A DNA stretch of 64,000 nt from Chloroflexota bacterium (GTDB lineage: Bacteria > Chloroflexota > Anaerolineae > Anaerolineales > Villigracilaceae). The first letter of the stretch is position 1. Each line of letters starts with the position of its first letter. Positions 26,617 to 34,125 of this stretch are shown here, in pieces. The stretch lies in contig JACRBI010000038.1 of assembly GCA_016234495.1 (NCBI GenBank), positions 124,001 to 188,000 on the forward strand. The letters run 5' to 3'. The position numbers and the translations under genes are program-made. Below the pieces are notes generated by a model, which saw only the letters and a list, made by a program, of their open reading frames with translations, made no database searches and was not told the DNA's origin.

Positions 26617-26656
26617 TATAAACAGGTGTCAGGATTTTTCCTGATGCCTGTTTATA
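26617..26656. other. strong hairpin inside the operon
   Basis: TATAAACAGGTGTCAGGA (26617-26634) pairs with TCCTGATGCCTGTTTATA (26639-26656): 18 bp with two G-T pairs and a TTTT loop. It is followed by A7, not T, so it does not look like a plus-strand terminator. It may mark an mRNA processing or stability point. Confidence 0.6.
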
Positions 26657-26674
26657 AAAAAATTCGGAAATCTT

Positions 26675-27253
26675 ATGAATTCAAAATCCAATCGTCAGAA
26701 AATGCACGAACGCCAACGTAAACAGAAGCTCAGAACCAATCTTATTTGGAGTGGGATCGGAGTAGTCATACTCGCCATCGTCGGTCTTGTCGTCTGGCAG
26801 GGTGTTCGCCCAGCAGCGGGCGAGTCTGTCCAGATTATGGTGAGCGATCCGCATATCCCAGTTGATAGCGATCCAGGTCAATACAACTCTGATCCGCCGA
26901 CATCAGGTCCGCATTATCCAGAAGAAGCCCGGGCAGGATTTTTTGATAATAACAATTATCAGTACCCTGCTGGCTATCTCGTTCACAACCTTGAACACGG
27001 GTATGTGATCTTCTGGTACAACTGCGACCTTCTCGATGAATCTGGCTGTGCAAACTTGAAGGAGCAGATTAAAACCACAATGGATGATCTGGGTGGCACG
27101 AAGTTGATCGCCTATCCCTGGAACACTATTGATGTTCCTCTTGTCATGACATCCTGGGGGCGTTTGCAAAAATTTGAAGCATTTGATTCGGAGCAAGCCA
27201 AAGCTTTTTATCGTTCCAATCTGAACAAAGCGCCAGAACCCAATGCACCGTAG
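26675..27253 (+). CDS. DUF3105-domain membrane-anchored protein
   Basis: 192 residues: charged N-terminus, one membrane helix (LIWSGIGVVILAIVGLVVW), then a DUF3105 domain outside, with the family features DPPTSGPHYPE, YLVHNLEHGYVIFWYNC and AYPWN. The conserved His residues (GPHY, VHNLEHGY) may bind metal. Unknown function; found in Actinobacteria and Chloroflexota. In the multicopper oxidase operon. Confidence 0.87.
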   Translation: MNSKSNRQKMHERQRKQKLRTNLIWSGIGVVILAIVGLVVWQGVRPAAGESVQIMVSDPHIPVDSDPGQYNSDPPTSGPHYPEEARAGFFDNNNYQYPAGYLVHNLEHGYVIFWYNCDLLDESGCANLKEQIKTTMDDLGGTKLIAYPWNTIDVPLVMTSWGRLQKFEAFDSEQAKAFYRSNLNKAPEPNAP

Positions 27254-27261
27254 AGGCAAGA

Positions 27262-28035
27262 ATGTCCACAGTCACAACACATGCTCTTCCAAAACCAAAA
27301 CAAACCATCTTCCAATGGATTGGCAATCATTGGTTTGAGGCTTTCCTGATCGTGTATGGCTTGTGGGTACTTACCCCTTTTCTTGCGCCCTTCTTTATGT
27401 ATATTGGTTGGACTGGCGCGGGAAAAGCGATTTACTTCATTTATTCATTTTTCTGTCACCAACTGCCAGAGCGTTCCTTTTTTCTCTTTGGCGAAAAGAC
27501 CATGTATTCGTTGAGCGAAGTTCAAGCCGTATGGCAGGATACGATGAATCCGCTCATCCTGCGCAAATTTATTGGCAATGAAACAATGGGTTGGAAGGTC
27601 GCCTGGTCGGATAGAATGATCTCGTTTTATACCAGCGTTTGGTTCTTTGCGTTACTCTGGTATCCTATGCGCCGCAAAATTAAACCTATTACATGGTGGG
27701 GTTTCATAGTCATCCTACTGCCTCTCGCATTGGATGGCGGCACACATGCAGTCAGCGACTTCGCTGGCATCGGACAGGGATTCCGTGATACAAATGCATG
27801 GTTGGCTGTGTTGACGAACAATGTATTACCCGCGACATTCTATGCTGGCGACGCGCTCGGTTCGTTCAACTCCATCATGCGCTTCATCACTGGACTATTG
27901 GCTGGGCTTGGCATTGTCTGGCTCGCCTTCCCATATATTTTCCAGACACAAGCCTATAATCAAAAACTGGATGAGATAAGTTATGCCAAAGTCATCGAAC
28001 AAATCAAAAACCAAAATCCGCATTCTTCTGGCTGA
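27262..28035 (+). CDS. DUF2085-family membrane protein
   Basis: 257 residues with about five membrane helices. The family signature is FIYSFFCHQLPERSFFLFG. The middle has GFIVILLPLALDGGTHAVSDF. Function unknown. Its 3' end overlaps the response regulator by 53 bp in another frame, so translation of both is linked; it could be a sensor partner or just a neighbour. Confidence 0.87.
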   Translation: MSTVTTHALPKPKQTIFQWIGNHWFEAFLIVYGLWVLTPFLAPFFMYIGWTGAGKAIYFIYSFFCHQLPERSFFLFGEKTMYSLSEVQAVWQDTMNPLILRKFIGNETMGWKVAWSDRMISFYTSVWFFALLWYPMRRKIKPITWWGFIVILLPLALDGGTHAVSDFAGIGQGFRDTNAWLAVLTNNVLPATFYAGDALGSFNSIMRFITGLLAGLGIVWLAFPYIFQTQAYNQKLDEISYAKVIEQIKNQNPHSSG

Positions 28036-28675
28036 CGATCACCACATCGTCCGCGCGGGTGTGCGTCAACTCCTTGAGAGCGCGAAAGACCTCGAGGTCA
28101 TTGCCGAAGCGGGGGATGGCGAAGAAGCCCAAGCACTCATCCAGAAACACAAACCTGATGTTGCCGTCCTGGATATCCAAATGCCCAAAGCCAGCGGAAT
28201 TGAAGTGACCCGTTGGGTGCGCGCGCACCTGCCCGAAGTGGGAGTTTTGATCCTCACTGCATATGATGACGATCCGTATGTGATGGCAGTCCTGCAAGCA
28301 GGCGCGAATGGATATGTGCTCAAGACGGCACAAGCCGACGACCTCATTCAAGCCGTGCGCGATGTAAATGAAGGCAAGTCTGCGCTCGACCCAGCCATCA
28401 CGCGCAAATTAATGTCCAATATCTTCAAAGGAACAGAAAAGAAAATCGTTGAGCCGCTGACAGATCGTGAACTGGATGTTCTTCGTCTTGCCGCAAAAGG
28501 CTTCACCAATAAAGCCATCGGTGTCCAACTCTCAATCAGTGACCGTACCGTGCAGGGACACCTCGCACATATCTTCGCCAAATTGCAAGCCAACAGCCGC
28601 ACCGAAGCTGTCATGCGTGCCGTTTCATTGGGATTGATTTCTCAAAGCTCGGGCAATATCGTTGAAGAAGAATGA
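27983..28675 (+). CDS. NarL/FixJ-family response regulator
   Basis: 230 residues. Receiver domain (13-130) with D18/D19, phosphoacceptor D64 in VAVLDIQMP and Lys in YVLKTAQ. Then a LuxR-type helix-turn-helix: LTDRELDVLRLAAKGFTNKA, SISDRTVQGHLAHIFAKL. Regulators of this class bind inverted heptamers, as NarL does at 7-2-7 sites, which matches the repeats found at 14 promoters here. It lies in an operon headed by such a promoter, so positive feedback is likely. The link is inference. Confidence 0.93.
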   Translation: MPKSSNKSKTKIRILLADDHHIVRAGVRQLLESAKDLEVIAEAGDGEEAQALIQKHKPDVAVLDIQMPKASGIEVTRWVRAHLPEVGVLILTAYDDDPYVMAVLQAGANGYVLKTAQADDLIQAVRDVNEGKSALDPAITRKLMSNIFKGTEKKIVEPLTDRELDVLRLAAKGFTNKAIGVQLSISDRTVQGHLAHIFAKLQANSRTEAVMRAVSLGLISQSSGNIVEEE

Positions 28676-30366
28676 AACGTTTCGTCCCTGGCTGGCGCGG
28701 TCTCACCCAACTATTTGCATTCACCATTCTGCCGCTTACGCTTTTACTACTCGTGATCGCATTCGGCGGCGTCAACATGCATCAGCAGGATATGCGCGCC
28801 CTCGTCGGGGAACGCGATGAGCGTGCGGTTCAATCTTCCGCCGCTGCGCTTGAATCTGAATTACATCACCGCATTGCCACCATTACCAGCATGGCTGTGT
28901 TGTCTTCCGAGGATTTAACCTTTGATGAAATCTTTGCCACCACAAATGACCTCGCTGAGGACTTCAATGGCGAAATGGCTTTCCTTGATTCCGATGGGGG
29001 CTTACTTGCCAATACAGGCAATGAGAGTTTTTGGACATGGGTTTCCCAAAACGCGCAAAGCCTGTCTCTCGCTTCTCCTTCGGACCGTGAGCCTGTTTTC
29101 TCCACCCCAATCCTTGACCCCAACTCAAAGCGACTTTTTGTCATCGTTTCAGCATATTCCGCCTCTCGCGATGTGATTGTAGCGGGCGCGTTTTCACCTG
29201 AAACACTTGCCGCTGAAACCCTCTCAACCACCTACCCCACAGGTAGTCATGTAACGATCTACCTGCTGGACGAATCGCGCCGACTGCTTTTCGTCAGCGG
29301 GGCACTCGCGCAGGACAGATTGGAATCAGACCATCCAGGTGTGACGGAGGCATTACAAGGGCAAAGCGGAGTTTTGTATGTCAAGAAGGATAAGACCGAA
29401 CATGTTGTTGCCTATAGTCCAATCGAATCGACAGGCTGGGCGCTGATCACAGAAGAAGAATGGGAAATGGTGGTTAGTCCATCGTTGCAGTTAACCCAAA
29501 TGGCTCCGCTTGTGATGGTGCCTGCTTTCATCCTCGCACTAATCGCATTATGGTTTGGCGCGAAGCAAATTGTTCAACCTCTGCAGAGACTTGAATCCAA
29601 AGCCGCTGCGCTGGCATGGGGTGACTTTAATGCGATCAAGGAATCAGTCGGCGGAATTTCGGAAGTGCAACATCTGCAATTAGAATTGACCGAAATGTCC
29701 CGTAAGGTGCAAGCCGCTCAAAACGGACTGCACGACTACATCGGCGCGATCACCTCTGCGCAGGAAGATGAACGCATGCGGCTGGCGCGTGAATTGCATG
29801 ATGACACAATCCAAGCCGTTATCGCGCTCAAACAACGGGTGCAACTCGCGCAGAAATCCGTCAAGGACCAGCATGGACGTCAGTCACTAAATGAGCTAGA
29901 AACTCTGGCCGAACAAACTATTGAAAATCTTCGCCGACTAACGCGAGCTTTGCGTCCCATCTACCTTGAAGATCTGGGGCTTGTTACCGCACTCGAAATG
30001 CTGACACGTGAAACCAGCCAAAATAATCATTTGGTTGTGGATTTTCAAAAAACAGGAGAGGAGCGCCGCCTCACACGCGAAGTGGAGTTATCACTTTATC
30101 GTATCGCACAGGAGGCGCTCAATAATGTAGTCAAACATTCCAAAGCCACCCATGCAGATTTGAAAATTGTGTTTGACACATCGGAAATCAAAATGGAAGT
30201 GAGTGACAACGGCAGCGGATTCATGGTGCCAAAAAGTCCCACCGAATTTGCTCCCAATGGGCATTTCGGTTTGATGGGAATGCATGAACGCGCCGACCTG
30301 ATCGGTGCGCGGCTAGAGATAGAATCCGCTTTGGGAAAGGGAACCAGGCTGATGGTCCGATTATGA
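28672..30366 (+). CDS. NarL-partner sensor histidine kinase (HisKA_3)
   Basis: 564 residues, ATGA-coupled to the response regulator. One helix near residues 10-30, an extracytoplasmic sensor of about 240 residues (single-cache-like), a second helix near 280-297, a HAMP-like linker (QPLQRLESKAAALAWGDF), the dimerisation domain with phospho-His376 in LARELHDDTIQ, and a HATPase domain (IAQEALNNVVKHSKA, DNGSGF, GHFGLMGMHERA). The signal is sensed outside the membrane, consistent with copper or envelope redox state. Ends 14 bp before the next regulon promoter. Confidence 0.94.
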   Translation: MKRFVPGWRGLTQLFAFTILPLTLLLLVIAFGGVNMHQQDMRALVGERDERAVQSSAAALESELHHRIATITSMAVLSSEDLTFDEIFATTNDLAEDFNGEMAFLDSDGGLLANTGNESFWTWVSQNAQSLSLASPSDREPVFSTPILDPNSKRLFVIVSAYSASRDVIVAGAFSPETLAAETLSTTYPTGSHVTIYLLDESRRLLFVSGALAQDRLESDHPGVTEALQGQSGVLYVKKDKTEHVVAYSPIESTGWALITEEEWEMVVSPSLQLTQMAPLVMVPAFILALIALWFGAKQIVQPLQRLESKAAALAWGDFNAIKESVGGISEVQHLQLELTEMSRKVQAAQNGLHDYIGAITSAQEDERMRLARELHDDTIQAVIALKQRVQLAQKSVKDQHGRQSLNELETLAEQTIENLRRLTRALRPIYLEDLGLVTALEMLTRETSQNNHLVVDFQKTGEERRLTREVELSLYRIAQEALNNVVKHSKATHADLKIVFDTSEIKMEVSDNGSGFMVPKSPTEFAPNGHFGLMGMHERADLIGARLEIESALGKGTRLMVRL

Positions 30367-30379
30367 AGCGATAAACGTC

Positions 30380-30448
30380 ATAAGCCGTTTTGCTTATCTA
30401 CATCCCCGCCATTCTGCGCTCATGCAGGGGCGGGGTTTTGCTTATGAT
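30380..30448 (+). promoter_or_regulatory. regulon promoter 4 (for the CcdA-DsbA-rhodanese-TlpA operon)
   Basis: ATAAGCC-GTTT-TGCTTAT (30380-30397, one mismatch); proximal TGCGCTC at 30415; -10 TATGAT 30443-30448. Spacings 24 and 28. Confidence 0.82.
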
Positions 30449-30478
30449 GTATCCATCTCAATTTAGGCAGGCAGGCTT

Positions 30479-31240
30479 ATGACATCTGAAACCACAGGCA
30501 CACTCGTCCCATCCCAAACTGAAAGATTGAAAATCTTTTTGCACGCGTTTCTATTCGTCCTCGGTTTTTCTTTGGTCTTTATTGTTGGCTGGGGCGGTTC
30601 GGTCACAGCACTCGGTCAACTATTTGGCACATATAAACGAGTCATCGCGCAAATTGGCGGTGTGATAGTGATCATGTTTGGATTGGCGACTCTGGAAGTG
30701 ATTCGCATTCCCTGGTTTTATGCGGATACGCGCGCCCAATACTCGGGTCAACGCGGGACGTATGGCGGGTCTGCCCTCATGGGCATTTTCTTCGCCGCAG
30801 GCTGGAGCCCATGCATTGGAGCAACCCTGGGTGCGATCCTGACAATGGGTCTCAGCCAGCAAACTGTTGGACAGGCGATGTGGTTATCCTCTGGTTACTC
30901 GCTCGGGTTGGGAATTCCGTTTCTCGCAATGGCGCTTGGACTGGAACGTGCTTCTGGCTGGCTCAAACGAATGAGACCCTATCAGAAATATTTCAAGATC
31001 GCCAGTGGCGTGTTCATCATTGCGATCGGCGTCTTGTTACTGACGAACACCATGAGCCTGATTGCGATCTGGGCATTCAAAAATGGTTACTTCATCGAGT
31101 CTTTCGCCGCTTATGCCGCCGCGCCGACTTATCTAACGGCCATACTCGCAGGCTTGTTATCCTTTCTTTCGCCATGTGTGTTACCGCTCGTGCCCGCGTA
31201 TCTCGGGTATTTGAGTGGACATACCATGCAAAAGGCATAA
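30479..31240 (+). CDS. CcdA/DsbD-type thiol transporter, circularly permuted
   Basis: 253 residues, six or seven membrane helices. Carries electrons across the membrane to outside thioredoxins. The two catalytic cysteines are present: C112 in AAGWSPCIGATLG and C233 in LSFLSPCVLPLVPAYLGYL. In ordinary CcdA the SPCVLPL helix is the first one; here it is the last, and the protein begins with what is normally helix 2 (FLHAFLFVLGFSLVFI). The start is fixed by the promoter 30 bp upstream, so the missing first helix is not an annotation error. Downstream genes code its likely clients. Confidence 0.88.
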   Translation: MTSETTGTLVPSQTERLKIFLHAFLFVLGFSLVFIVGWGGSVTALGQLFGTYKRVIAQIGGVIVIMFGLATLEVIRIPWFYADTRAQYSGQRGTYGGSALMGIFFAAGWSPCIGATLGAILTMGLSQQTVGQAMWLSSGYSLGLGIPFLAMALGLERASGWLKRMRPYQKYFKIASGVFIIAIGVLLLTNTMSLIAIWAFKNGYFIESFAAYAAAPTYLTAILAGLLSFLSPCVLPLVPAYLGYLSGHTMQKA

Positions 31241-31261
31241 ATTATAGGAAAAAGGAAAATT

Positions 31262-31993
31262 ATGGAATCTACATCCGACTCAGAAGATACGATTACCTTC
31301 AAACGCACCCACTTTTATTCGGTATTGGTGGTGCTGGCTTTTGCAGTTGGGATACTTACTGGATATGTCGTTTGGGGACGTACATCCGTTCAAGAGCAAA
31401 CAGCGGCACAAGCGCCTATTGCTGAAGTACCTGCGGCAACCCAGCCGCCCCAATTCACTCGCTATGATATTCCTGCGGATGGTTTCCCAGGCATTGGACC
31501 AGAGGATGCGCCCATAGTGATCGTTGAATTTAGCGATTTCCAATGCCCATTCTGCAAACGCTTCCAGGACGAGACCGCAAAGCAATTGCTGGCGGCCTAC
31601 CCTGGCAAGATCCGTTTTGTCTATCGCCACCTGCCATTGACCTCCATTCACCCCGAAGCGTTCCCCTCGGCAGAAGCCTCCATGTGTGCCAATGAGCAAA
31701 ATGCCTTCTGGGAATACCACGACAAGATATTCGAGAACCAAGACAAACTGGGTCGCGAACTTTATATGCAAATTGCAAGTGACCTCAACTTGGGTGTGAC
31801 GGCATTTGAAAATTGTTTGAACACGGGAAAATACAAGGATTTAGTTCAACAAGATTCGGATTTTGCCATTAATCTGGGAGTGCAATCCACGCCTACTTTT
31901 TTCATCAACGGACTGGCATTGGTCGGCGCACAACCACTTGAAGCGTTCAAGCAGGTAATTGACAAGGAACTGGCGGGGGAAATCCCGAAGTAG
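31262..31993 (+). CDS. DsbA-like thioredoxin-fold protein, membrane-anchored
   Basis: 243 residues: cytosolic N-terminus, one helix (FYSVLVVLAFAVGILTGYVV), linker, then a DsbA/BdbD-type domain with CPFC (C95, C98) in FSDFQCPFCKRF and cis-Pro in GVQSTPTFFING. Outside the membrane it would oxidise or isomerise disulfides. With CcdA upstream and TlpA downstream it forms a thiol-redox set. Confidence 0.92.
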   Translation: MESTSDSEDTITFKRTHFYSVLVVLAFAVGILTGYVVWGRTSVQEQTAAQAPIAEVPAATQPPQFTRYDIPADGFPGIGPEDAPIVIVEFSDFQCPFCKRFQDETAKQLLAAYPGKIRFVYRHLPLTSIHPEAFPSAEASMCANEQNAFWEYHDKIFENQDKLGRELYMQIASDLNLGVTAFENCLNTGKYKDLVQQDSDFAINLGVQSTPTFFINGLALVGAQPLEAFKQVIDKELAGEIPK

Positions 31994-32014
31994 TTTACAA
32001 AGAAGGAGTTTTCA

Positions 32015-32437
32015 ATGAAGCAAATATTATTGCTATCGGTATTCGTTGTGGTTGTACTGGCAGCCTGTCAGAGCAAGCCTGCGGAAATCGCTGGAGAAAA
32101 GATTGCTGTAGAAGGCGGTACTTATATTAGCGTGAATGCGGATGAATTAAACACGATGATGAAGAACAAGGACTTCGTGTTTATCAACGTTCACACACCT
32201 TTTGCAGGGAATATCACTGGCACAGATTTGTCCATTGCCTATGATCAAATCATCGACCCCGCCAATCTCGAGCAACTGCCTGCCGATAAAAGCGCAAAGA
32301 TTGTTTTGTATTGCCGTAGCGGACGAATGAGCGCCATTGCCGCAGAGGCATTGGTTAAGAAAGGGTATACGAATATTTGGGATCTTGCAGGCGGTATGGT
32401 GGATTGGGAACAGGCTGGCTTCAACTTGGAAAAATAA
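32015..32437 (+). CDS. rhodanese-domain lipoprotein
   Basis: 140 residues. Lipobox VVLAAC (Cys18), then one rhodanese domain with active Cys100 in LYCRSGRMSAIAAE and the end motif NIWDLAGGMVDWEQAG. Extracytoplasmic rhodaneses move sulfur or may reduce thiols. Third gene of the CcdA operon; good AAGGAG before the ATG. Confidence 0.9.
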   Translation: MKQILLLSVFVVVVLAACQSKPAEIAGEKIAVEGGTYISVNADELNTMMKNKDFVFINVHTPFAGNITGTDLSIAYDQIIDPANLEQLPADKSAKIVLYCRSGRMSAIAAEALVKKGYTNIWDLAGGMVDWEQAGFNLEK

Positions 32438-32454
32438 ATCTTGAAGAGGAAATG

Positions 32455-33024
32455 ATGACACAAGTCGTAGAAAATCCACGTCGCGGCGTTTCGTTATGGG
32501 TCCAGATCCTTGTTTGGACTCTTCTTACTGGCTTGCTGATTCTTGTCGGAACTGGCTTGGCGCGTGCGCGGCAGGGAACCATTCAGCCTGGAGATGAGGT
32601 TCCTGATTTCAGTCTTATGTTGTACAGCGGCTATGAATACAACGATCAATCAGAGGTGAAAATTTCAAATTTACGCGGTAAGGTAGTATTCATTAACTTT
32701 TGGGCTTCTTGGTGCAAGCCTTGTGAGCAGGAGGCCGCCGCTTTGGAGCAGGCCTGGGAATATTATCAGCCCAGCGGCAAGGTGGTTTTCCTGGGGATAG
32801 ATTATGTGGATACTGAAATTCCAGCACGCGCCTTCCTCAAAAAATTCAACAACACCTATCCCAACGGGCCGGACATACGCACAGAAATCTCCCAGATGTT
32901 CCGAATCAAGGGTGTGCCCGAAACATATATCATTGACACCAACGGCATCCTCAATTATGTCAAAATTGGACCCTTTCTAAATGTGGATGAGATCAAAACA
33001 ATAATTGACCCTTTACTCCAATAA
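32455..33024 (+). CDS. TlpA-like thioredoxin-fold protein, membrane-anchored
   Basis: 189 residues from ATG 32455 (ATG 32452 equally in frame, but too near the GAGGA site). One N-terminal helix, then a TlpA/ResA-type domain with WASWCKPCEQE (C87, C90) and cis-Pro in GVPETYIID. Probably reduced by the CcdA of the same operon, and reduces cysteines of copper-site or cytochrome proteins. Its stop overlaps the next regulon repeat. Confidence 0.9.
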   Translation: MTQVVENPRRGVSLWVQILVWTLLTGLLILVGTGLARARQGTIQPGDEVPDFSLMLYSGYEYNDQSEVKISNLRGKVVFINFWASWCKPCEQEAAALEQAWEYYQPSGKVVFLGIDYVDTEIPARAFLKKFNNTYPNGPDIRTEISQMFRIKGVPETYIIDTNGILNYVKIGPFLNVDEIKTIIDPLLQ

Positions 33025-33089
33025 GCAATAACGCCTATATGACAACAAGTAATATAGCTCTCAGTAGCGCAATCTATTAATGTGATAAT
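33021..33089 (+). promoter_or_regulatory. regulon promoter 5 (for the YHS gene at 33115)
   Basis: ATAAGCA-ATAA-CGCCTAT (33021-33038); weak proximal AGCTCTC at 33056; -10 GATAAT 33084-33089. Spacings 24 and 28. Confidence 0.7.
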
Positions 33090-33114
33090 TATACCTAACG
33101 AAAGGAGATAACCT

Positions 33115-33294
33115 ATGACAACTACCGTACACGATCCCGTCTGTCACATGGACATTGATCCCGCCACCGCCGCTGGCACGTCCGAATACAATGGACAGAC
33201 CTATTACTTCTGCTCGCTTGGCTGTAAGAAGTCTTTTGATAAAGAGCCTGAAAAATATTTAGGTAAAACTGACGAACACGCACACCAGCACTAA
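33115..33294 (+). CDS. YHS-domain protein, 59 residues
   Basis: Starts at ATG 33115 after a clear AAAGGAG and ends at TAA 33292-33294. YHS core: DPVCHMDIDPATAAG, then YYFCSLGCKKSFDKEPEKY, then a His-rich end (TDEHAHQH) that could add metal ligands. Single gene between a regulon promoter and a terminator. Probably a cytosolic soft-metal carrier. Confidence 0.88.
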   Translation: MTTTVHDPVCHMDIDPATAAGTSEYNGQTYYFCSLGCKKSFDKEPEKYLGKTDEHAHQH

Positions 33295-33313
33295 ATCGCT
33301 TCTCTTCACCTCG

Positions 33314-33350
33314 AATGACCTGTCTTATAGACAGGTCATTCTTCTTGTGT
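33314..33350 (+). terminator. hairpin terminator after the YHS gene
   Basis: AATGACCTGTC (33314-33324) and GACAGGTCATT (33330-33340) form a perfect 11-bp stem with loop TTATA, followed by CTTCTTG. Confidence 0.75.
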
Positions 33351-33455
33351 GGTCATTTATGTGCCCAATATGAAATCTTCATGAACACTTTGTTCTGCCT
33401 TTACACATTCTTTACTAACGCCTGCTATTCTTGGATCATCAAAAAGGAGTAAATT

Positions 33456-33629
33456 ATGTTTCTCATGTGGATCGTTCCCCTGTTACTGATTGGATTTGCA
33501 GTCTATGCCATCTCAGGCAATAAACTTGTCACTGTATTGAAACCTGTTGCCGACCGTACCTGCCCGCAATGCAATCAAGCGGCGCAAAATAACTGGAAGA
33601 ACTGCCCGCACTGCGGACAGGCTTTATAA
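33456..33629 (+). CDS. 57-residue membrane-anchored zinc-ribbon protein
   Basis: ATG 33456 follows AAAAAGGAG. The product has one N-terminal membrane helix (FLMWIVPLLLIGFAVYAI) and a C-terminal zinc ribbon CPQCNQ...CPHCGQAL. The next gene has the same type of ribbon at its end (CPNCGK...CPYCGSAL), so they are probably related partners. Function unknown. A TATTCT at 33426 may be its -10; the regulon repeat is not seen here. Confidence 0.75.
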   Translation: MFLMWIVPLLLIGFAVYAISGNKLVTVLKPVADRTCPQCNQAAQNNWKNCPHCGQAL

Positions 33630-33641
33630 AAGGAAAAGGCA

Positions 33642-33989
33642 ATGAAAAAAATCAATTGGCTTGTTGTAAGTGTCATTAGTGTCATTGTTCTGCTCTTCCT
33701 CTTTGGAGGAGGCATGATGAGTGGCTGGGGCAATCGCGGCTGGGGTATGATGGGCGGACCTGGCATGATGGGTGGTTGGGGTTACTCTCCCTTCGGGTGG
33801 ATTGGCATGGCTTTCATGTGGTTGATCCCCATTGGCATTCTTGCGCTCATTGCATTCGGGGTTGCTGCATTGGTAAAAAATGCGGGAAATCCCACACCAA
33901 CAGTTTCTCAAACTCCCTGCCCCAACTGTGGGAAAACCACGCAAGCCGACTGGCAGAATTGTCCGTACTGCGGCTCTGCTTTGAAGTAA
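33642..33989 (+). CDS. membrane protein with Gly/Met/Trp-rich loop and zinc ribbon
   Basis: 115 residues: helix 1 (LVVSVISVIVLLFLFGG), then a low-complexity stretch of Met, Gly and Trp (GMMSGWGNRGWGMMGGPGMM), helix 2 (FMWLIPIGILALIAFGVAAL), and a C-terminal zinc ribbon CPNCGKTTQADWQNCPYCG. The Met-rich loop on the outside could bind Cu(I). Starts 12 bp after the small ribbon gene, so cotranscribed. Confidence 0.8.
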   Translation: MKKINWLVVSVISVIVLLFLFGGGMMSGWGNRGWGMMGGPGMMGGWGYSPFGWIGMAFMWLIPIGILALIAFGVAALVKNAGNPTPTVSQTPCPNCGKTTQADWQNCPYCGSALK

Positions 33990-34027
33990 AAATCCAATCA
34001 CACCTTAGCAAATAGCCTGTCCAAAAG

Positions 34028-34096
34028 ATAGGCTATTTTGCTTATATCGAAATAGGCTGAAAATCGCTCGCACGCCTCGTCAAATGGACATACACT
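34028..34096 (+). promoter_or_regulatory. regulon promoter 6 (for the copper ATPase at 34126)
   Basis: ATAGGCT-ATTT-TGCTTAT (34028-34045); proximal ATCGCTC at 34063; -10 TACACT 34091-34096. Spacings 24 and 28. Confidence 0.78.
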
Positions 34097-34125
34097 AATG
34101 GTATCTCTTTACAAGGTAGGTAACT

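Noticed and set aside
26617..26656. Hairpin as a transcription terminator
   Set aside because: Followed by A7 instead of T on the plus strand, and downstream genes have no other promoter I can see.
33396..33431. TGCCTTT and TATTCT before the small zinc-ribbon gene as a regulon promoter
   Set aside because: Distance is 30 instead of 28 and no distal repeat is present.
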